Positions 8,901 through 18,735 of a stretch of DNA of 64,000 nucleotides are shown here, piece after piece (the first letter of the stretch is position 1; the number at the start of each line of letters is the position of its first letter). A program made the position numbers and the translations under genes. The notes under the pieces were generated by a model. It was not told the origin of the DNA. It ran no database searches and saw only the letters and a list, made by a program, of their open reading frames with translations. The stretch lies in contig CANMIX010000002.1 in the NCBI GenBank assembly GCA_947497985.1, positions 124,001-188,000 on the forward strand. Reading direction: 5' to 3'. The stretch comes from an uncultured Paracoccaceae bacterium (GTDB taxonomy: Bacteria; Pseudomonadota; Alphaproteobacteria; Rhodobacterales; Rhodobacteraceae).

Positions 8901-11348
8901 TTACTCAGCTGCAACTTGGGTCTTGGTGAAATCGGCAAGCGGTTCGAACTCATGCTTGTCGACACCTTTAACCGCACGTTCAGCCCAAGGATCCACCTGG
9001 AAGAACTGCTGCGAGTAATGGAAGCGCTCCGCCAGGGCTTTGCGGTTTTCCGCATCCTCGACGATCTGTTCCTTGACCCAATCCAGACCAACTTTCTTGA
9101 TCCATTTGTAGGGACGGTGCAGATACTGCGCGCCCTCACGATACAGCTGGTAGAATGCACAGGAATATTCCAGTGCTTCTTCCTCGGTTGCGACCTGACA
9201 CAGCAGATCGGTTTCCCGCAGGTCCAGACCGGCGGCGCCACCAACCAGGATCTGGTAGCCACTGTCGACACAGATAATGCCAAGGTCTTTACACGTCGAC
9301 TCGGCGCAGTTGCGCGGACAACCAGACACAGCCAGTTTGAACTTGTGCGGAGACCAGGCCCCCCACATGGCTTTTTCGATCTGAATACCCAGACCGGTGC
9401 TGTCTTGGGTCCCAAAGCGGCAGTGGTCGGAGCCAACACAGGTTTTCACCGTGCGCAGACCCTTGGCATAGGCCTGACCGGACATCATGCCCGCCTGACC
9501 CAAATCGTACCAAATCGCGGGCAAGTCTTCTTTCTTGACGCCCAAAAGGTCGATCCGCTGGCCGCCGGTCACTTTGACGGTTGGGACGTTGTATTTGTCC
9601 GCCGCATCGGCAATCGCACGCAGTTCCTTGGGGTTGGTGATCCCACCCAGCATCCTCGGCACAACCGAATAGGTGCCGTCTTTTTGGATATTGGCGTGTA
9701 CACGTTCGTTGATGAAACGGCTTTTGCCATCATCGGCGTATTCACCGGGCCATGCGCAAACCATGTAATAGTTCAGCGCAGGACGGCACACATGGCACCC
9801 ATCCGGCGTTGACCAGTTCAACTCTTGCATCACCCCTGGCAGGGATTTCAGCTCTTTCATAACGATCAGCTTGCGCACTTCGTCATGGGTCATATCTGTA
9901 CACTTACAGACGGTCTCTTTCTCGGGCATGACAAATTCGTCGCCCAAGGTCACCGACAACAGCTGTTCCACCAGACCGGAACAGCTGCCACAGGAAGACC
10001 CCGCTTTGGAGACAGCTTTCACCGCGTCCAGCGTATTGGCACCACCTTGGATTGCGGCAACAACTTGTGCTTTGGAAACGCCGTTACAACCACAGATTTC
10101 CGCATCATCTGCTAAGGCTGCAACGGCCGCCATAGGGTCCAGGGGTTCGCCCCCTTGAAACGCCGGGCCAAAGATTAGAGTTTCGCGCATATCCGCGATG
10201 TCGGTCTTGTCCTTGATCAGGCCAAAGAACCAATTGCTGTCTGCGGTATCGCCATAGAAGACGGCGCCGACGACCTTGTTCTCTTCGATCACCAGACGTT
10301 TGTAGACGCCCCGTGCCGGATCCCGGAATACGATATCCTCGCGCCCTTCGCCTTCGGCGAAATCACCGGCCGAGAACAGATCGCAGCCTGTAACCTTCAG
10401 CTTGGTCGACAGTTCTTTTTGAACAAATGCCGCCTCTTCGCCCATCAGGGTCTGACCGGCCACTTTGGCTTGGTCATACAAAGGTGCCACCAGACCAAAG
10501 ATCGCACCGTTGTGTTCGACGCATTCGCCAACCGCCAGCACGTTCTCGTCCGAGGTCAGCATCTGGTCATCCACATGGATCCCTTTGCCAACCGCCAGAC
10601 CGCATTCTTTGGCCAGTGCCACATTCGGACGGATACCAACGGCCATGACCAGCAGATCACAGGGCAGCTCGGTGCCGTCGTCCAGCATCAGCGCTTTGAC
10701 TTTGCCGTTCTCGCCGACGATCTCTTTTGAGTTGGCCGAGCATTTAACCGTGATGCCCTTGTCCACCAGCGCCTTGCGCAGCAGGTAACCGGCTGCTTCG
10801 TCCAGCTGGCGTTCCATCAGGTGGCCCATGATGTGCACAACCGTGACGTCAACGCCGCGCGCCGCCATGCCAGCCGCCGCTTCCAGCCCCAACAGGCCAC
10901 CGCCGATGACAACCGCTTTGTTGCCCTCGCCCAGACCCATCATCTTTTCGGTGTCTTCCAGATCGCGGTAGGCAATCACACCTTCCAGATCATGCCCCGG
11001 CAGCGGGATCATGAACGGGTTGGACCCGGTGCCAAAGACCAGCTTGTCATAGGACAAGACATCACCGTTTTCCGCAGTCACGGTTTTGGCGGCACGGTCG
11101 ATCGTGGCAACTTTCTCGCCAAAACGGCAGGTCACATTGCGCTCTGCATACCAGGCGTCATCGTGGGTCACGATATCCTGATAGGTTTGGTCGCCCGCCA
11201 AAACCGGAGACAACATGATCCGGTTGTAGTTGCCGCGCGGTTCCGCATTGAACAGGGTGACATCAACGTCAGCCCCATTTTCATACAGGGTTTCAAGAAC
11301 CCGTCCGGATGCCATACCGGCCCCGATTACGATAATTTTCTGTGTCAT
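8901..11348 (-). CDS. nirB: NAD(P)H-dependent assimilatory nitrite reductase, large subunit
   Basis: An 815-residue siroheme enzyme reducing nitrite to ammonium. Order: FAD/NAD-binding reductase region (IIVIGAGMASGR at the start, VVIGGGLLGLEAA near 145), two BFD-like [2Fe-2S] segments (CGCNG...CGSC and CKCTD...CHVC), then the siroheme/[4Fe-4S] module with CVGSDHCRFGTQ and SGCPRNCAEST supplying the cluster cysteines. The ATG at 11348, four bases after the nrtCD stop, is chosen over an upstream extension lying in nrtCD. cobA at the operon end supplies the siroheme precursor. Confidence 0.95.
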   Translation of the reverse strand: MTQKIIVIGAGMASGRVLETLYENGADVDVTLFNAEPRGNYNRIMLSPVLAGDQTYQDIVTHDDAWYAERNVTCRFGEKVATIDRAAKTVTAENGDVLSYDKLVFGTGSNPFMIPLPGHDLEGVIAYRDLEDTEKMMGLGEGNKAVVIGGGLLGLEAAAGMAARGVDVTVVHIMGHLMERQLDEAAGYLLRKALVDKGITVKCSANSKEIVGENGKVKALMLDDGTELPCDLLVMAVGIRPNVALAKECGLAVGKGIHVDDQMLTSDENVLAVGECVEHNGAIFGLVAPLYDQAKVAGQTLMGEEAAFVQKELSTKLKVTGCDLFSAGDFAEGEGREDIVFRDPARGVYKRLVIEENKVVGAVFYGDTADSNWFFGLIKDKTDIADMRETLIFGPAFQGGEPLDPMAAVAALADDAEICGCNGVSKAQVVAAIQGGANTLDAVKAVSKAGSSCGSCSGLVEQLLSVTLGDEFVMPEKETVCKCTDMTHDEVRKLIVMKELKSLPGVMQELNWSTPDGCHVCRPALNYYMVCAWPGEYADDGKSRFINERVHANIQKDGTYSVVPRMLGGITNPKELRAIADAADKYNVPTVKVTGGQRIDLLGVKKEDLPAIWYDLGQAGMMSGQAYAKGLRTVKTCVGSDHCRFGTQDSTGLGIQIEKAMWGAWSPHKFKLAVSGCPRNCAESTCKDLGIICVDSGYQILVGGAAGLDLRETDLLCQVATEEEALEYSCAFYQLYREGAQYLHRPYKWIKKVGLDWVKEQIVEDAENRKALAERFHYSQQFFQVDPWAERAVKGVDKHEFEPLADFTKTQVAAE

Positions 11349-11352
11349 ATGC

Positions 11353-13038
11353 TTACTCCGCTGCGATCGGCTTGGCCGCCGCTTTGGGTTTGGGCTTGGC
11401 GCCATGCTCGTATTCTTCAAGGAAGTCGAGCACGTCCTGGCGATAGCGGTAATAATCTGGATGTTCGAGCAATGCCTTACGGGTGCGCGGACGTGGCAGA
11501 TCCACATCAACGATCTTGCCGATGGTGGCCTGTGGGCCATTGGTCATCATCACAACACGGTCCGCGAGCAAGATGGCCTCGTCCACGTCATGGGTCACAC
11601 AGATCGCGGTCACTTTGGTACGCGACCAGACTTCCATCAGAACTTCCTGCAGCTCCCAACGGGTCAAACTGTCGAGCATGCCAAAGGGCTCATCCAGCAA
11701 CAGCAGCTTGGGCGACAGGGCGAATGCACGGGCAATGCCCACACGCTGTTGCATGCCGTTGGACATAGAGGACGCTTGTTTGTCCATCGCATCCGCCAGA
11801 CCCACACGCTCCAGATAGTATTCAACCACATCCTGACGCTCAGCTTGGGACGCCTTGGGGTAAACCTTGTCCACGCCAATCGCGCAATTTTCGCGCGCCG
11901 ACAGCCAGGGGAACAGGTTGGGCGACTGGAACACAACCGCACGTTCGGGATCGGCGCCTTCAACGTGTTTCTTGTCCAGCTTGATCGCACCTTTGGAGAT
12001 GCCATTCAAACCGGCTGCCATGGTCAACACTGTGGACTTACCACAGCCCGAGTGGCCGATCAGCGAGATGAATTCACCCTTGTTGATCTGCAGGTTGAAA
12101 TCTTCCACCACGGTCAGCGGCCCCTTGGGGGTCGGATAGACCTTGTGCAGCTGTGAGAAGTCCAAGAAGCGGTCTTCGGTCAGTGTTTTGGAGGCTTCGG
12201 CAACCGCGCTTGGCACACCGTGGATCGGGGTCACGTCGGGCAGCAGTTTGTTGCCTTCGGCCTTGGCTTCGATCCCCACATCCATCAGGTATTTAGTGAC
12301 TTCCATCCGCAACTTCTTGAACCCCTCGTGGGTGTTCATTTCAATGCGGTCACGGGGACGCGGGATGGTGACTTTGAACTCATCACCCAGCGTTCCATCC
12401 GGGTTCAACGCGATAATACGATCCGCCAGCAGGATGGCTTCATCCACATCGTTGGTGATCAGAACGCAGGTCTTCTTATCCGCGTCCCAAATCGACTCGA
12501 TCTCATCGGCCAGATTGGCACGGGTCAAAGCATCCAGCGCGGACAGAGGTTCGTCCAGCAGCAACATTTCCGGGTCCATCGCCAGCGCACGGGCCACGTT
12601 CACACGTTGACGCATACCACCAGACAGCTCGGCCGGACGACGGTTTGCCGCATGCGGCAGACCCACCATCTTGACGTAATGGTCAACCTTCGCCGCTTTT
12701 TCGGCTTTGGACAGGTTCGGGAACATCGTGTCCACAGCCAGTCCAACATTTCCGTTCACGGTCAGCCAGGGCATCAACGAATAGCTCTGGAAGATCACGC
12801 CACGTTCAGGTCCGGGACCGGTGATCGGCTTGCCCCGATAGGTCACATCCCCGCGTGTTGGGGTCTCAAGACCCGCCATCAGATTGATCAGCGTGGTTTT
12901 GCCAGTGCCCGAGAAGCCCAGGAGAACGAGGAACTCGCCCTCCTGTACTTCCAGATTGATGTCTTTCAAAACTTCGGTCTTGGTCGTGCCTTCGCCAAAG
13001 CTTTTGGTGACGTTCTTGAATTCCAACACAGTTGTCAT
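11353..13038 (-). CDS. nrtC: Nitrate ABC transporter, fused double ATPase (NrtC/NrtD-like)
   Basis: A 561-residue protein with two ABC ATPase domains in tandem. The first (about 1-255) has GFSGTGKTTL, LSGGMRQRV and LLLDEPLSALD. The second (about 285-545) has GHSGCGKST, LLLDEPFGMLD and a degenerate signature, MSNGMQQRV. Cyanobacteria split these roles between NrtC and NrtD, and NrtC there carries a binding-protein domain that is missing here. The ATG at 13038 with GGTGA upstream is preferred to a GTG at 13047 that overlaps the nrtB stop. It energises nitrate uptake with NrtA and NrtB. Confidence 0.9.
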   Translation of the reverse strand: MTTVLEFKNVTKSFGEGTTKTEVLKDINLEVQEGEFLVLLGFSGTGKTTLINLMAGLETPTRGDVTYRGKPITGPGPERGVIFQSYSLMPWLTVNGNVGLAVDTMFPNLSKAEKAAKVDHYVKMVGLPHAANRRPAELSGGMRQRVNVARALAMDPEMLLLDEPLSALDALTRANLADEIESIWDADKKTCVLITNDVDEAILLADRIIALNPDGTLGDEFKVTIPRPRDRIEMNTHEGFKKLRMEVTKYLMDVGIEAKAEGNKLLPDVTPIHGVPSAVAEASKTLTEDRFLDFSQLHKVYPTPKGPLTVVEDFNLQINKGEFISLIGHSGCGKSTVLTMAAGLNGISKGAIKLDKKHVEGADPERAVVFQSPNLFPWLSARENCAIGVDKVYPKASQAERQDVVEYYLERVGLADAMDKQASSMSNGMQQRVGIARAFALSPKLLLLDEPFGMLDSLTRWELQEVLMEVWSRTKVTAICVTHDVDEAILLADRVVMMTNGPQATIGKIVDVDLPRPRTRKALLEHPDYYRYRQDVLDFLEEYEHGAKPKPKAAAKPIAAE

Positions 13039-13043
13039 AGCAA

Positions 13044-14126
13044 TCACCGGTTATTGGTAAAGGTGAACAGGGACTGGATGGCATACATCAGACGGTCGAG
13101 CAGGAAGCCGATGATACCGATGGTCAGAACCGCAACCATAATCTTGGCGAGCGATTGGCTGGAACCGTTCTGGAATTCATCCCAGACGAACTTGCCAAGA
13201 CCCGGGTTCTGCGCCAGCATTTCCGCCGCAATCAGAACCATCCAGCCCACACCCAGGGACAGACGCAGACCGGTAAAGATCAGCGGCAGGGCAGAAGGCA
13301 GAACCAGTTTGGTGATCTTGGTATAGGTGTTCATTTTCAGAACTTTGGACACGTTCACCAGGTCTTTGTCGATCGACGACACACCCAGCGCGGTGTTGAT
13401 CAGGGTTGGCCACAGCGAACACAGGGTCACGGTGATCGCGGACACCAGGAAGGATTTGGAGAACAGACCGTCGTTGGTGGTATAAGTCGCAGAGACGATC
13501 ATTGTAACGATCGGCAACCATGCGAGCGGCGAGACGGGTTTGAAAATCTGGATCAGCGGGTTCAGCGCTGCGTTGGCCGTTTTGGACAGACCCGCCGCAA
13601 TACCCATCGGCACCGCAACAGCCGTCGCAATCAAAAAGCCAAAGAACACGGTTTTGATCGAGGTCCAGATCTGCGCGTAATATGTCGGCTTACCGGTATA
13701 GGTCCGCTCTTTCACGCGGTCTTCGCGGCCATCTGCGATCAGCTTGGCGTTACGGGCGTCCTGACGCTCATAAAAAGCTTCTTCTTTGGCGTATTCGCGT
13801 TTTGCATCTTCGTGAAGATTGCCCACCTGCTCCCAAACCTGCACCGGGCCAGGGATCGCACCAAGCGATGTCTGAACCTGCGGCGCCAGCCACGCCCACA
13901 ACATCAAGAAGCCCGCGATGGCACAGACCGGAACCCCCAGCAGCTGCCAGATTTCCTTGCCTTGGGCCTTGGGATTATCACCTGCAATGGCCTTCAAGAT
14001 CGGTGTCAGCCAGGCCAGGCCCAAAACCTGAAACCAGGCATCCGCCTTGTTGATCCGGGCAAACGTACGCTCCTTGCGAGCGGCGCGCGCCTTGTCTTCG
14101 GCAAATTGTGGGTCGACGGTGGTCAT
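13044..14126 (-). CDS. nrtB: Nitrate ABC transporter permease
   Basis: A 360-residue inner-membrane permease of the nitrate/taurine type. After a long charged N-terminal region (about 1-40) with a first hydrophobic segment at 60-85 and a charged insertion rich in Glu/Arg (100-145), the BPD_transp_1 core follows with NPLIQIFKPVSPLAWLP, the coupling-helix region of nitrate permeases, and a late GVGWMVLIAAEML. The start lies 107 bp downstream of nrtA, across a GC-rich hairpin. Confidence 0.93.
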   Translation of the reverse strand: MTTVDPQFAEDKARAARKERTFARINKADAWFQVLGLAWLTPILKAIAGDNPKAQGKEIWQLLGVPVCAIAGFLMLWAWLAPQVQTSLGAIPGPVQVWEQVGNLHEDAKREYAKEEAFYERQDARNAKLIADGREDRVKERTYTGKPTYYAQIWTSIKTVFFGFLIATAVAVPMGIAAGLSKTANAALNPLIQIFKPVSPLAWLPIVTMIVSATYTTNDGLFSKSFLVSAITVTLCSLWPTLINTALGVSSIDKDLVNVSKVLKMNTYTKITKLVLPSALPLIFTGLRLSLGVGWMVLIAAEMLAQNPGLGKFVWDEFQNGSSQSLAKIMVAVLTIGIIGFLLDRLMYAIQSLFTFTNNR

Positions 14127-14191
14127 AATTGGTCCTTCACGGCGGTTAGAGGGGGAGAAACAGGGGGGGGATTTAAGGAACCGGGACGGTT

Positions 14192-14218
14192 GGGCGGGGC
14201 GACTGATGTCCCCCGCCC
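14192..14218 (-). other. GC-rich stem-loop between nrtA and nrtB
   Basis: GGGCGGGG (14192-14199) and CCCCGCCC (14211-14218) form an 8-bp stem with an 11-base loop. It sits just downstream of the nrtA stop on the transcribed minus strand and lacks a T tract. A stabilising or partially terminating hairpin of this kind commonly raises the amount of a binding protein over its permease; that role is inferred. Confidence 0.6.
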
Positions 14219-14233
14219 GATCCCAATCAGGCG

Positions 14234-15601
14234 TTAGCCTTGGATGTCGTTGCCGACAACTTTCTGGTCACCTTTCAGGCCGATTGGCAGGCTTTCCAGG
14301 TAGGCGTTTGGTGTTTTGCCATCAAACGGGATGCCATCGATGATGTCTTCCGCAGGTGTTGGCGTTTTGTAGCCATCGCTGTCCCAAGGGAAGTCCGCTT
14401 CGTTTGCCAGACCTTCGTCCACCAGCAGCTTGGCCGCTTTCAGGTAGATCTCAGGCTTGTAAACAGATTTGGCAACTTCATCGAACCAGGTGTCAGGCTT
14501 GCTTTCTGGGATCTGACCCCAACGGCGCATCTGTGTCAGATACCAAACCGCGTCAGAATAGAACGGGTAAGTCGCGTTGTGACGGAAGAACACGTTAAAG
14601 TCCGGAACCGAACGCTTGTCGCCTTTTTCATATTCAAAGGTACCAGTCATCGAATTCGCGATCACTTCGGCGTCGGCGCCCACATACTCAGAGCGGCTCA
14701 GGATCTCAACCGCAGCTTCACGGTTGGCGTTGTCGTTTTCGTCCAGCCACATCGCGGCACGGATGAGCGCTTTGGTCAGAGCCAGCGTGGTGTTGGGGTT
14801 TTCTTCAACAAACTCGCTGGACAGACCAAACACCTTCTCAGGGTTGTTCTTCCACAGCTCATAGTCGGTGATAACCGGAACGCCGATACCTTTGAAAACA
14901 GCCTGCTGGTTCCAAGGCTCACCCACCGAATAACCGTAGATGGTGCCCGCTTCCATGGTTGCTGGCATCTGTGGAGGAGGTGTCACAGACAACAGAACAT
15001 CGGCGCCAATCTGACCTGAGATATCATCAGGGGAGTAATAGCCAGGCTGCAGGCCACCGGCGGCCAGCCAATAGCGGATTTCATAGTTGTGGGTCGAAAC
15101 AGGGAAAACCATGCCCATGTTGAACGGCTTACCCTGGTCTTTGTAGTCTTCAACAACCGGGGCCAGTGTCGACGCCGAAATCGGGTGCTGTGGACGGCCG
15201 TCTTCCATTTTTGGAACGTGGGGCAGCATCTGCTCCCAGATCTCGTTGGAAACGGTAATGCCGTTGCCGTTCAGATCCATCGAGAAAGGCGTAACGATGT
15301 GAGCTTCGGTGCCATAACCGATTGTTGCCGCCAGCGGCTGACCTGCCAGCATGTGCGCGCCGTCCAGCTGACCGTCGATCACACCGTCCAAAAGAACTTT
15401 CCAGTTCGCTTGGGCTTCCAATGTGACAAACAGACCTTCGTCTTCAAAATAACCGTTCTCATAGGCAACCGCCAAAGGCGCCATGTCGGTCAGTTTGATG
15501 AACCCGAACTTCAGCTCGTCTTTTTCAACGTCCAAAAACTCGGCCAGAGCGGGTGATGCCAGCGCCGTCGTTGCAGCAAGTGTAGCGATAATGCGTTTCA
15601 T
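14234..15601 (-). CDS. nrtA: Nitrate ABC transporter substrate-binding protein
   Basis: A 455-residue periplasmic protein. Signal peptide: [20 protein letters not shown] then EFLD. The body matches NrtA/CmpA-type binding proteins ([46 protein letters not shown]). AGAGGAAG lies five bases before the ATG. It is the first structural gene after the regulated leader and is homologous to its own regulator NasS, which lacks the signal peptide. Confidence 0.95.
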   Translation of the reverse strand: MKRIIATLAATTALASPALAEFLDVEKDELKFGFIKLTDMAPLAVAYENGYFEDEGLFVTLEAQANWKVLLDGVIDGQLDGAHMLAGQPLAATIGYGTEAHIVTPFSMDLNGNGITVSNEIWEQMLPHVPKMEDGRPQHPISASTLAPVVEDYKDQGKPFNMGMVFPVSTHNYEIRYWLAAGGLQPGYYSPDDISGQIGADVLLSVTPPPQMPATMEAGTIYGYSVGEPWNQQAVFKGIGVPVITDYELWKNNPEKVFGLSSEFVEENPNTTLALTKALIRAAMWLDENDNANREAAVEILSRSEYVGADAEVIANSMTGTFEYEKGDKRSVPDFNVFFRHNATYPFYSDAVWYLTQMRRWGQIPESKPDTWFDEVAKSVYKPEIYLKAAKLLVDEGLANEADFPWDSDGYKTPTPAEDIIDGIPFDGKTPNAYLESLPIGLKGDQKVVGNDIQG

Positions 15602-15657
15602 TTAGCTTCCTCTGTCAGACTTGTTCGTTGGCCCTTATGGGTGGACCAAACAAAAAG

Positions 15658-15715
15658 AAGCCGCTTGATTCATCCGGGCCGGGAGGAGGGATAGCCCAAA
15701 ATGATCAAGCGGCTT
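15658..15715 (-). terminator. Leader attenuator terminator upstream of nrtA
   Basis: On the minus strand, AAGCCGCTTGAT (15715-15704) pairs perfectly with ATCAAGCGGCTT (15669-15658): a 12-bp stem with a 34-base loop, followed by C-TTTTT-G-TTT. It lies between the nasS stop and the nrtA ribosome binding site, so it would stop transcription before the structural genes unless antiterminated. With nasT (ANTAR protein) in the same operon, this is the expected target. Confidence 0.85.
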
Positions 15716-15754
15716 TGCTTGGATGTCCGCACGCCGTGGCAGACATATGTCGGT

Positions 15755-15770
15755 GGAACATCGTTGTTCC
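15755..15770 (-). ncRNA. ANTAR-type hexaloop hairpin in the nas leader RNA
   Basis: Read on the minus strand, GGAAC-AACGAT-GTTCC is a 5-bp stem closing a six-base loop with A at position 1 and G at position 4, the two conserved loop bases of ANTAR protein targets. It lies about 40 bases before the leader terminator. ANTAR targets normally have two such hairpins; a convincing second hexaloop was not identified, so the call rests on one hairpin plus context. Confidence 0.6.
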
Positions 15771-15841
15771 GAATTTCTGATTCCAGATTGCCGTTACTGC
15801 CCGCTGAGGGTCAAGGTTCGGCAAAGGGGCAAACTTTAATT

Positions 15842-15875
15842 GCTGCATTTGCAGCCGCATTTTTCTGCAAATGCA
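15842..15875. promoter_or_regulatory. Paired TGCA-NN-TGCA operator-like palindromes before the nas leader
   Basis: TGCATTTGCA (15844-15853, extended to GCTGCA-TT-TGCAGC) and TGCAAATGCA (15866-15875) have centres 22 bp apart, two helical turns. Together they can also form an 11-bp stem. They lie just downstream of the nasS stop, where a promoter for the structural genes would sit. The binding protein is not known; the sequence does not match the TGCACCA-type NtrC consensus well. Confidence 0.5.
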
Positions 15876-15885
15876 CAAAACTTGG

Positions 15886-17088
15886 TCAGGGTTGAGATGC
15901 CTCATTGCCTTCCGGCGCATGAAAAGGGTCAAAAACACGGCCGTCGAAAAACTGGTCCGGTTGCAGAATCAGGGTCCCAGAAGCCGAGGCAACCTCGGTC
16001 GGAACCCCCATTGCACCTTCCAGTTTCTCACTTGCTCCCGGCAGGTCCACATGCAGCGGTTCCAGCGCGTGACGATAGATATCACTGCGGAACACTTCGG
16101 CCGCAGTCCGGCGCGCGGTGTCACTGTCCAAGCCAACCCGCTGCGCAATCTTCTGGCCGATCCACGCCGCCTGACTGCGCCACGGGAACCCCGTCGCCCC
16201 GCCATGAAAGCGCAGGAAATCGTTTGATTGACGCGTCTCCCCAGTGGGTGAAACGACCATCTGACCGGTCAGGCCGCGTTCGAGGATTTCAGCAGGTACA
16301 TCCAGATATTCCCGTCGCGACAGGATATCCGTCGCTGTTCCGTGGTTCTCGGCATTCTCCAACCACCGGCTCGCCCGCCACAGGGCGCGCACCAGCGCTT
16401 CGGCAATCTCGGTGTTTTCGTCTGCCCAATTGGTGCGCACTGCCAGAACCTTTTCGGGCGCCGCGCCCCAGATGGCGCGTCCCGGCAACAACAAGCTGCC
16501 CAGACCGCGCTCCACGGCAAAGGACCCCCAAGGCTCACCCACAAAGAACGCCTCAATCTCACCCTCGGCCATTGCTTCGGCCATCAATGGCGGCGGGATC
16601 GTGCGCACGTCCAACCCTTGCGGGGCCGGCAGGCCAATCGCGCTCAACCAGTAATACAACAGCTCCGCATGCATCGAGAACGGAAACGGCACGCCAATAC
16701 GCAGCTTGCCATCCACCGCACCGCGCAGGGCCGCGCCCACCGCATGCGGGTCGTCAAAGGTGTTCTGAAACCCATTGGCCTGCATCCGCGCCACGAGATC
16801 CGCGCTGGCTCCCAGAACATTGCCGTTCACAGAAGTCACCGCCAAGGCCGACAAACGCGCCTGACGCCCGCCCAATCCAAGGGCCGACACCACAGGCACC
16901 GGCGACAACATATGGGCCGCTTCCACCGATCCAATCGCCAACCAGTCGCGCAATGTCGACCAGCTTGGCGCTTTTAGCATGTCAAAGCTCAGCGCCTCTT
17001 CCTCGGCAAAGCCGATTTCGCGCGCAATCACATAAGGGGCCACATCCAACAGCGGGATAAAGCCGATCTTCACTTGCCGTGCCTTCAT
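15886..17088 (-). CDS. nasS: Nitrate sensor of the NasS/NasT antitermination pair
   Basis: A 400-residue NrtA-like protein without a signal peptide, hence cytoplasmic (start MKARQVKIGFIPLLDVAPYV). EAAHMLSPVPV and FFVGEPWGSFAVE mirror NrtA. In characterised systems NasS holds NasT inactive and releases it on binding nitrate or nitrite. It overlaps nasT by four bases (ATGA), which fits production of a stoichiometric pair. It could be misread as a transporter component; the missing signal peptide and position beside nasT argue against that. Confidence 0.9.
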   Translation of the reverse strand: MKARQVKIGFIPLLDVAPYVIAREIGFAEEEALSFDMLKAPSWSTLRDWLAIGSVEAAHMLSPVPVVSALGLGGRQARLSALAVTSVNGNVLGASADLVARMQANGFQNTFDDPHAVGAALRGAVDGKLRIGVPFPFSMHAELLYYWLSAIGLPAPQGLDVRTIPPPLMAEAMAEGEIEAFFVGEPWGSFAVERGLGSLLLPGRAIWGAAPEKVLAVRTNWADENTEIAEALVRALWRASRWLENAENHGTATDILSRREYLDVPAEILERGLTGQMVVSPTGETRQSNDFLRFHGGATGFPWRSQAAWIGQKIAQRVGLDSDTARRTAAEVFRSDIYRHALEPLHVDLPGASEKLEGAMGVPTEVASASGTLILQPDQFFDGRVFDPFHAPEGNEASQP

Positions 17089-17669
17089 GACAACAACCCC
17101 GCTGCGGTCACAATGGCCTCGGCCACTTCCACCATCTTGCGCCCCTGCCCCATCGCGGTTTTTCGCAACAACGCATAGGCCGCGTCTTCATCCAGCCCTT
17201 TGGCCTTCATCAAAATACCCTTGGCACGGTCAATCACCTTGCGTTCTTCAAGGGCCCGTTTGGTGGCATGCAGCTCGGCCCGTACCTGTTGGAACATGTG
17301 GAACCGAGTGATCGCGGCCTCGACGATCGGCTTCAACCGATCGGGGCGCAACCCGTCGACCACATAGGCCGACACGCCCGCTTCAATGGCCGCCTTGGCC
17401 AGCCCTTCGTCGCTTTCGTCGACAAACATCGCAACCGCGCGTTCCTGTGGACCTGACGCCAATGTCAGCTCTTCCAGAATATCCCGCGACGGGCTGGCGA
17501 TATCGATCAACACAATATCAGGGTTGCGCTCTTGAATACGCCGCGCCAGGCCGGTCTCTTCGGCCAGCACCAAAACCTCATGAGGGCCCTGCGCTTTCAA
17601 GCTTTCGATGATTTGCAGGGCGCGATCGCGGTCCTGCTCCACCACAACAATGGACAATGGAGTCTGCAT
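17085..17669 (-). CDS. nasT: ANTAR-domain antiterminator, nitrate response regulator
   Basis: A 194-residue protein: an N-terminal receiver-like domain (SIVVVEQDRDRALQI, with IVLIDIASP where the phospho-acceptor region would be) and a C-terminal three-helix ANTAR RNA-binding domain (ALEERKVIDRAKGILMKAKGL, then AYALLRKTAM). It binds leader RNA and prevents termination. The ATG at 17669 with AGAGGA upstream is preferred over an earlier in-frame start. It is first in the operon, and its presumed target is the hairpin pair at 15658-15770. Confidence 0.93.
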   Translation of the reverse strand: MQTPLSIVVVEQDRDRALQIIESLKAQGPHEVLVLAEETGLARRIQERNPDIVLIDIASPSRDILEELTLASGPQERAVAMFVDESDEGLAKAAIEAGVSAYVVDGLRPDRLKPIVEAAITRFHMFQQVRAELHATKRALEERKVIDRAKGILMKAKGLDEDAAYALLRKTAMGQGRKMVEVAEAIVTAAGLLS

Positions 17670-17814
17670 GACTGTTCCTCTGCCCTGACTCTGTGGCAAA
17701 CTCCCTAGGGACTGATGCCTGCAATGCCTGTTGAGTACGCTTCACGCTCAATATATAGGCGAAATATTACGGTATGCATAAATTTTGACCACTCCCTAAA
17801 TCCGAGGCCGCCCC

Positions 17815-18735
17815 GTGTCCCTGCAACAAACCCTCGATCAGATCGCTCGTCAGATGGCCGCCCTGCCCGACAAAGGAACGGTTGCCAGCTATATCCCGGA
17901 ACTGGCCAATGTGGACCCGGAACACTTCGCCATATCGGTGGCCCTGCCCGATGGCCAGATCCTCAGCGCAGGCGACGCAGAGACCCGGTTTTCCATCCAA
18001 TCGGTTTCCAAAGTGTTCAGCCTCGCGCTGGCCCTTGGGCGATTGGGGGACCAACTGTGGCAACGGGTTGGGCGCGAACCCTCGGGGCTGCCGTTCAACT
18101 CGATCTTGCAGCTGGAACATGAACAGGGGATCCCGCGAAACCCGTTTATCAACGCAGGCGCGCTGGCGGTGACAGATGCCATCCTTGAAGGTCATCAACC
18201 CCGTGAAGTCCTGGGTGAGCTGTTGCGGTTCATCCAATCCGCCGCCGAAGACAGCGATATCCGTATCAACGAACATGTTGCACGATCAGAAACCGCCCAC
18301 GGGGATCGCAATTTGGCGCTGGCGCATTTCATGGCCGCCCATGGCAATCTGCGCAACGCACCCGCCCTGACCTGTGGCACCTATTTCCACCAATGCGCGC
18401 TAGAGATGACCACCCGCCAATTGGCCTTAGCGGGGCGTTTTCTGGTGGGCGGCCCGAACCTCCCCACCCTCCCCCGGCTGATCTCGGCCAGTTCGGTGCG
18501 CAGGATCAATGCACTGATGCTCACCTGCGGCCACTATGACGGCTCTGGCGATTTTGCCTATCGGGTCGGCCTGCCAGGCAAAAGCGGGGTTGGCGGTGGC
18601 ATCCTGGTGATTGCGCCCGGCCGCGCCTCGATTGCCGTCTGGTCACCTGGTCTGAATGCGCAGGGCAACTCCCAACTGGGCACCCTAGCGGTTGAACGAC
18701 TGGCCCAGAAAACCGGGTGGTCCATCTTCGGCTAG
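17815..18735 (+). CDS. glsA: Glutaminase
   Basis: A 306-residue serine-dependent glutaminase converting glutamine to glutamate and ammonia; length is normal for bacterial GlsA. The catalytic Ser-x-x-Lys is visible as S63-V-S-K66 in [17 protein letters not shown], and [26 protein letters not shown] and [12 protein letters not shown] are family signatures. The GTG start has GAGG upstream. It is divergent from nasT; nitrogen metabolism is a shared theme. Confidence 0.95.
   Translation: MSLQQTLDQIARQMAALPDKGTVASYIPELANVDPEHFAISVALPDGQILSAGDAETRFSIQSVSKVFSLALALGRLGDQLWQRVGREPSGLPFNSILQLEHEQGIPRNPFINAGALAVTDAILEGHQPREVLGELLRFIQSAAEDSDIRINEHVARSETAHGDRNLALAHFMAAHGNLRNAPALTCGTYFHQCALEMTTRQLALAGRFLVGGPNLPTLPRLISASSVRRINALMLTCGHYDGSGDFAYRVGLPGKSGVGGGILVIAPGRASIAVWSPGLNAQGNSQLGTLAVERLAQKTGWSIFG

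Noticed and set aside
17670-17814. Sigma-54 (-24/-12) promoter upstream of nasT
   Set aside because: Partial GG and GC elements exist but never at the required 10-base spacing.
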